From: Solirubrobacter soli DSM 22325
Lineage (GTDB): Bacteria > Actinomycetota > Thermoleophilia > Solirubrobacterales > Solirubrobacteraceae
Length of the DNA stretch: 64,000 nt
Direction of reading: 5' to 3'
NCBI RefSeq assembly: GCF_000423665.1
Contig: NZ_AUIK01000001.1
Location: forward strand, 562,422 to 626,421
Part shown: positions 60,317 through 64,000 of the stretch, piece after piece
Layout: each line of letters starts with the position of its first letter
Numbering within the stretch: the stretch's first letter is position 1
Program-made: the position numbers and the translations under genes
Notes under the pieces: model-generated
What the model was told of the DNA's origin: nothing
The model's input: the letters and a program-made list of their open reading frames with translations, nothing else
Database searches by the model: none

Positions 60317-61561
60317 ATGAGCGCGAAATGGACCGTCATGGTGTACGTGGCGGGCTACAACAACCTCACGGAGTTCGCGGGCAAGGACCTGGCGGAGATG
60401 CGCAAGGTCGGCTCAGGCGACGAGGTGAAGATCACCGCCTTCGTGAAACGGCTCGAGCAGCAGGCCTCGCACCGCATCGTGATCGGCAAGGACGGCAAGA
60501 ACGAGGAGCGCGAGAACCTCGGTCGCGACGTGGACTCCGGCTCGCCGCAGACGCTCGTGGACTTCATCCGCTGGTCGCAGGCCAAGGCGCCCGCGGACCG
60601 CTACGCGCTGGTCATCTGGAACCACGGCTCGGGCTGGGACCCGCTCGACTTCGACGAGCTCTACAAGCAGGTCAAGGCCGCGGGCGTGACGCCGCGCGAG
60701 CTCGACGCCCGCGCCGGCTCACAGATCGGCCGCAGCCTCTTCCGGCCGACGATCGAGACCGCGCTCACGCAGCCGAACGCGCGGCTGCGCGCGATCGCCT
60801 CCGACGACGGCACCGGCCACTCGCTCGACACGATCGAGCTCGGCAGCGTGCTCAAGAAGGCGCACGAGATCCTCGGGCGCCCGGTCGACCTGCTCGGCAT
60901 GGACGCGTGCCTGATGAGCTGCCTCGAGGTCGCCTACCAGGCCGAGAAGGACGTCCGCGCGGTCGTCAGCTCGGAGGAGCTCGAGCCCGGCGACGGCTGG
61001 CCCTACGACAAGATCCTCGCCGACCTGCGCTCGAACCCGTCGATCGACGGCGCCGGCCTCGGGCGGATCGTCGTCAAGCGCTACATCGAGTCCTACAAGC
61101 ACGACGAGGGCTCCTGGCCCGTGACGATGTGCGCGATCCACAGCGCGGGCATCGAGCCCTTCGCGGACATCGTCGACGCGTTCACGATGGCGCTGCGGCG
61201 GACGATCAAGGACGACGACGTCGATGCCACGCGGCTCCTGCGCGCGCACACGCGCTCGACCCGCTTCGACGGCGACCTGATCGACCTCAAGACGCTGTGC
61301 GAGCAGGTGCGCGCGCAGCCGTTCGAACCGGCGGTCAAGAACGCCGCGAAGAAGGTGATGGACGCGCTCAAGCCCGGCGGCGACTTCGTGGTCGCGAACG
61401 CCAACCTCGGCGAGAGCGTCGAGCACTGCGGCGGCGTGACCGCTTACCTGCCGGCCCCGACCGACGAGATCTCCCCCTACTACAAGGACCTACGGTTCGC
61501 CCAGCGTCACGGCTGGGACGAGTTCCTGCGCTCGTACCGGCGCGCGGTCCGCGGGACGTAG
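60317..61561 (+). CDS. Clostripain-family (C11) caspase-fold cysteine peptidase, cytosolic
   Basis: 414 residues from ATG at 60317. The C11 dyad is His103 in 'VIWNHGSGWD' and Cys198 in 'LLGMDACLMSCLEVAYQ', with the opening 'WTVMVYVAGYNNLTEFAGKD' typical of the family. Relatives cleave after Arg or Lys. There is no signal peptide or membrane segment, so unlike secreted clostripain this protein should stay in the cytosol. A possible self-processing region lies between the two catalytic residues (about 115-150). It is divergent from M6 copy 2 and its 3' end overlaps the STAS gene by 55 bases. Confidence 0.9.
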   Translation: MSAKWTVMVYVAGYNNLTEFAGKDLAEMRKVGSGDEVKITAFVKRLEQQASHRIVIGKDGKNEERENLGRDVDSGSPQTLVDFIRWSQAKAPADRYALVIWNHGSGWDPLDFDELYKQVKAAGVTPRELDARAGSQIGRSLFRPTIETALTQPNARLRAIASDDGTGHSLDTIELGSVLKKAHEILGRPVDLLGMDACLMSCLEVAYQAEKDVRAVVSSEELEPGDGWPYDKILADLRSNPSIDGAGLGRIVVKRYIESYKHDEGSWPVTMCAIHSAGIEPFADIVDAFTMALRRTIKDDDVDATRLLRAHTRSTRFDGDLIDLKTLCEQVRAQPFEPAVKNAAKKVMDALKPGGDFVVANANLGESVEHCGGVTAYLPAPTDEISPYYKDLRFAQRHGWDEFLRSYRRAVRGT

Positions 61562-61857
61562 CGGCGCATGCCCGTCAGCTCGAAGAGGCGCTCGACGGGC
61601 GCGGGACCCTCCGTGAGGGAGAGGTCGACGCCGTGCAACTGCGCCCGACCCGCCAGCCGCACGGCAAGGCGCAGGCCCGAGACGTCCATGAAGCGCAGTT
61701 CGGAGAGATCCAACACGACGGGCCCGTGGCCGTCATGGAGCACGCTGTCCATGCTGCCCTCGAGCGTGGGGACGGTCGAGCAGTCAAGCTCGCCATGGAC
61801 CTCGATATGCGTCGTCTCGCCGATGCGCCGGAATGCGGTGCTGAAGCGTTCGATCGG
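61507..61857 (-). CDS. STAS-domain protein with no standard start codon
   Basis: A STAS (anti-sigma-factor antagonist/SpoIIAA-like) fold is clear: 'HIEVHGELDCSTVPTLEGS' (first strands and helix), 'VVLDLSELRFMDVSGLRLAV' with the Ser of 'DVSG' at the phosphorylation position. The first ATG (61752) would remove the first two strands. Between it and the in-frame TAA at 61858-61860 there is no ATG, GTG, TTG or CTG; an ATC codon is the nearest candidate start. Either a non-standard start is used or the gene is 5'-damaged. The 3' end overlaps the C11 gene on the other strand. No anti-sigma kinase is adjacent. Coordinates cover the whole conserved frame. Confidence 0.65.
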   Translation of the reverse strand, partial: PIERFSTAFRRIGETTHIEVHGELDCSTVPTLEGSMDSVLHDGHGPVVLDLSELRFMDVSGLRLAVRLAGRAQLHGVDLSLTEGPAPVERLFELTGMRRYVPRTARRYERRNSSQP

Positions 61858-61874
61858 TTACACCCTAGCGCGTC

Positions 61875-62417
61875 GTGTTTGAAATGGTGAAGGTCGTGTG
61901 GATGCGGGCGCGCTCGCGCGGGCGCCTGCGGGCGGCGCCGTCGGTGCGTGTCGCGCGTGGCGCGCGCGTGCATGTCGCGCCGGGCGCGCGGGTCGTGCTC
62001 GGCGCGGGTGTGCGGCTCGGCCCGGACGCGCGGATCGACGCGGTGGCGGGCCTCGTGCGGGTCGGCTCGGGCGCCTCGATCGGCGAGCGCGCCGTGATAA
62101 TCGCCCACGAGTCCGTCGAGATCGGCGCGCGCGTGGCGGTCGGCGACTGGGCCGCGCTCGACGACAGCGCGCCGACCTACGACGACGTCGAACGCCCCGT
62201 CCGCGCGCAGCCGCTGCGCACCGCGCCGATCCGCGTGGGTGAGGGCGCCGTGCTGGGCCCGCACGCGTCGCTGGGCCCGGGCGCGAGGGTGGCCGCGCGC
62301 GAAGCGGTCCCGGCCTACGCGGTGCTCCCGGCGCCACCGAAACCGCCCGCGGCGCGCGGCGGCGCGGCGCGGCCCCGCCCGGTTAGGTCCGCGCGGCGCC
62401 GCGCGGACGGGCCGTGA
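61875..62417 (+). CDS. Left-handed beta-helix (hexapeptide repeat) protein
   Basis: 180 residues from GTG at 61875; ATG at 61884 is an alternative. Residues 20-150 are hexapeptide-type turns: 'ARGARVHVAPGARVVLGAG', 'IDAVAGLVRVGSGASIGERA', 'IRVGEGAVLGPHASLGPGA', the left-handed beta-helix of gamma-carbonic-anhydrase and acyltransferase-like proteins. A loop with 'DDVERPVRAQPLRTAP' interrupts the helix, as in maltose/galactoside acetyltransferase-like enzymes and colanic-acid transferases. No clear catalytic His was found, so it may be non-catalytic. The C-terminus is Pro/Arg-rich and overlaps the convergent glycosyltransferase by 35 bases. Confidence 0.75.
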   Translation: MFEMVKVVWMRARSRGRLRAAPSVRVARGARVHVAPGARVVLGAGVRLGPDARIDAVAGLVRVGSGASIGERAVIIAHESVEIGARVAVGDWAALDDSAPTYDDVERPVRAQPLRTAPIRVGEGAVLGPHASLGPGARVAAREAVPAYAVLPAPPKPPAARGGAARPRPVRSARRRADGP

Positions 62418-63579
62418 CGAGCGTGTCGTAGACGGCGGTGGTGTCGCGGGCGACCTCGGCCCAGTCGAAGCGCAGGACGTGCTCGGACGCCTCGGCGACC
62501 AACCGGTCGCGCAGCTCCTCGTCGGTCAGCAACTGGAGCGCCATGCGCTCCAACGACCGCACGCTCGACGCGCGAAAACGCAGGCCGACGCGCCGGCCGC
62601 GCGGGACGACCTCGCGCAGGCCGCCGGTGTCGGCGACGATCGTCGGGCAGCCCGAGGCCATCGCCTCGAGCGCGACCAGCCCGAACGGCTCGTAGATCGA
62701 CGGGACGAGGCAGAGGTCGGCGATGCGGTAGAGCGAGTGCAGGACGTCGTCGCCGGTCCAGCCGATGAACGTCCCGTGCTCCATCAACCCCAGCCGCGCC
62801 GCCTGCTCTTTCAGCTCGGCTTCGGCGGTGCCCGAGCCCGCGATCAGGAAGCGCACCTTCCCCACCCGCCGGATCAGCCCTGGCAGAGCGTCCAGCGCGA
62901 GGTGGAAGCCCTTCTCGTAGACGAGCCGGCCGACGAGCAGCACGAGCTTCTCGTCGGGCGCGGCGAACTTCGCCCGCAGGCGCGGGAGGTCGGCGACGGG
63001 CTGCAGGTCGGACGGGTCGATGCCGTTCGGGATCGCGGTGATCTTCGAACGCGCGACGCCGAAGACGTCCGCGACCTGCTCGCGCATGAACTCGGAGCAG
63101 GTGATCACGTGGTCGGCGGCGCGGACCATCCGGCGCTCGACGCCGTGGATGTGCGACTGCGGGTGCTTGTGCACCCACCCCTGGTGGCGGCCGTACTCGG
63201 TCGCGTGCACGGTCACGAGCCACGGGACCCGCCGCCGGCGCGCCAGCGACCGCCCCGCGGCGGCGACGAGCCAGTCGTGCGAGTGGACGACGTCGAAGCC
63301 GCCGCCGAGCTCGGCTCCGGCGGCCAGCATGTCCTCGTTCATGCGGTCGACCCACGCGATGAACGCGTCGAGGTCGTCCTTCGGGAACTCCGGCTCGCGG
63401 AGGCGGTGCACGATGACGCCGTGCCGATCCTCGACCTCCGCCAGCCGCCCGCCGCCGCGGGTCACGACGTGCACCTCGTGCCCGTCGCGCACCAACTGCT
63501 CCGACAACTTGCGCACGTGCCGCGCGAGGCCGCCCTCGACGATCGGCGGATACTCCCACGACAACGTCAGAATACGCAC
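62383..63579 (-). CDS. GT4-family glycosyltransferase (glycogen/maltose-1-phosphate synthase-like)
   Basis: 398 residues from GTG at 63579 ('MRILTLSWEYPPIVEGGLAR', the usual start); the upstream extension is unlikely. GT-B fold: N-domain with 'GGLARHV' nucleotide-sugar loop, 'DVVHSHDWLVAAAG', C-domain with 'LLVGRLVYEKGFHLALDAL' and the donor-binding 'PSIYEPFGLVALEAMASG' E-x7-E motif. This set is closest to glycogen synthase-like GT4/GlgM proteins of actinobacteria, which use ADP-glucose. The specific acceptor is uncertain. It is divergent from the GNAT gene. Confidence 0.88.
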   Translation of the reverse strand: MRILTLSWEYPPIVEGGLARHVRKLSEQLVRDGHEVHVVTRGGGRLAEVEDRHGVIVHRLREPEFPKDDLDAFIAWVDRMNEDMLAAGAELGGGFDVVHSHDWLVAAAGRSLARRRRVPWLVTVHATEYGRHQGWVHKHPQSHIHGVERRMVRAADHVITCSEFMREQVADVFGVARSKITAIPNGIDPSDLQPVADLPRLRAKFAAPDEKLVLLVGRLVYEKGFHLALDALPGLIRRVGKVRFLIAGSGTAEAELKEQAARLGLMEHGTFIGWTGDDVLHSLYRIADLCLVPSIYEPFGLVALEAMASGCPTIVADTGGLREVVPRGRRVGLRFRASSVRSLERMALQLLTDEELRDRLVAEASEHVLRFDWAEVARDTTAVYDTLVTARPRGAART

Positions 63580-63598
63580 GGTCTGGCACCCTAGCGCC

Positions 63599-64000
63599 AT
63601 GCCGCTGCGACCCGCGCAGCCCGCGGACGCCCCGAGCGTCACGCGGACCTTCCAGGCGGCCCGCGACCACTCGCTCGCGTTCCTGCCCAAGCTGCACACC
63701 GACGCCGAGGATCACGCCTTTTTCGCGAGGATCGTGGCCGGCGGCGGCGTGACCGTCGTCGAGGAGGAGGGCGCGGTGGTCGGATTCCTGGCGCTCGACG
63801 GCGACGTCGTCGACCACCTCTACGTCCACCCGGACCACCACCGCAAGGGCCACGGATCCGCTCTCCTGGCGCACGCGAAAACGCAGAGCGAGCAGCTGGA
63901 ACTGTGGGTCTTCCAGCGCAACCATGGCGCGATCGCGTTCTACTCGGCGCACGGCTTCGCGATCGCGCACAGCACGAACGGCGCCGACAACGAGGAGCGC
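63599..64000 (+). CDS. GNAT-family N-acetyltransferase, 3' end missing
   Basis: ATG at 63599, 19 bases from the divergent glycosyltransferase start. The 134 codons in view contain no stop and run to the window end. GNAT motif A is plain: 'DHLYVHPDHHRKGHGSALL' (the R/Q-x-x-G-x-G/A pyrophosphate loop is 'HRKGHG'), and 'NHGAIAFYSAHGFAI' is motif B. It transfers an acetyl group from acetyl-CoA to an amine; the substrate is unknown. Probably only a few codons are missing. Confidence 0.85.
   Translation, partial: MPLRPAQPADAPSVTRTFQAARDHSLAFLPKLHTDAEDHAFFARIVAGGGVTVVEEEGAVVGFLALDGDVVDHLYVHPDHHRKGHGSALLAHAKTQSEQLELWVFQRNHGAIAFYSAHGFAIAHSTNGADNEER

Overview
The window is high-GC (about 70%) chromosomal DNA from an actinobacterium. 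Extracellular M6 and M20 peptidases that share one C-terminal domain, an actinobacterial-style RpoD, a cyclic di-AMP riboswitch in front of a cell-wall hydrolase, and a single-subunit ClpP together suggest the Thermoleophilia/Solirubrobacterales (Solirubrobacter or Conexibacter type). That placement is an inference from gene content; there is no rRNA here to prove it. Genes are densely packed, often with 1-4 base stop/start overlaps, and several convergent pairs overlap at their 3' ends.

Layout. 1-8.7 kb: a partial Kelch gene, then a secreted beta-helix protein coupled to a secreted M14 carboxypeptidase, facing a secreted M20 peptidase across a perfect bidirectional hairpin. 8.8-12.6 kb: a membrane-lipid set (DUF1206 membrane protein, diacylglycerol-kinase-like enzyme, two divergent PAP2 phosphatases). 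12.6-14.7 kb: a decayed acetyltransferase, tRNA-Tyr and a two-RCK potassium channel. 14.7-22.4 kb: a beta-glucan locus with a secreted GH6 cellulase, a complete carbohydrate ABC importer, a GH1 beta-glucosidase and a LacI regulator with two operator-like palindromes. 22.5-33.6 kb: two paralogous secreted Ig-like proteins, each behind a near-identical sigma-28-like promoter, flanking an operon of LAL-type regulator, second ATPase, MFS exporter and PASTA-tailed secreted protein. 33.6-36.5 kb: a PD-(D/E)XK-like/winged-helix protein, a protein with the N-terminal motif of contractile-injection-system cargo, and a HhH DNA glycosylase. 36.5-48.9 kb: mostly housekeeping and signalling (CHAD protein, orphan ParA, RpoD, FolE2, an MGH1-like glycosidase, PgsA, CorC/HlyC protein, response regulator, ClpP, FAH-family hydrolase, GAF-GGDEF protein). 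48.9-51.2 kb: c-di-AMP riboswitch and M23 peptidoglycan hydrolase. 51.2-55.0 kb: HAD hydrolase, PNPOx-fold protein, SF2 helicase and DsbA-like protein. 55.0-60.3 kb: a triple GC-hairpin repeat and tandem M6 metalloproteases. 60.3-64 kb: a cytosolic clostripain-like C11 peptidase, a STAS protein without a normal start codon, a left-handed beta-helix protein, a GT4 glycosyltransferase and a partial GNAT.

How they work together. The most striking theme is four secreted proteins of three unrelated catalytic or structural types (beta-helix, M20, M6 twice) that end in the same 120-140 residue domain, which begins 'VGGxV' and finishes 'LSTTxP'. Its end resembles the WxL cell-surface domain of Firmicutes, so it may be a surface-attachment or secretion module. 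The tandem M6 genes also share two promoter dyads, one of which sits in the divergent region in front of the C11 peptidase. The GH6/ABC/GH1/LacI block reads as cellulose or cello-oligosaccharide use. The sigma-28-like promoters suggest that the two Ig-like proteins are expressed with motility or surface-appendage genes located elsewhere.
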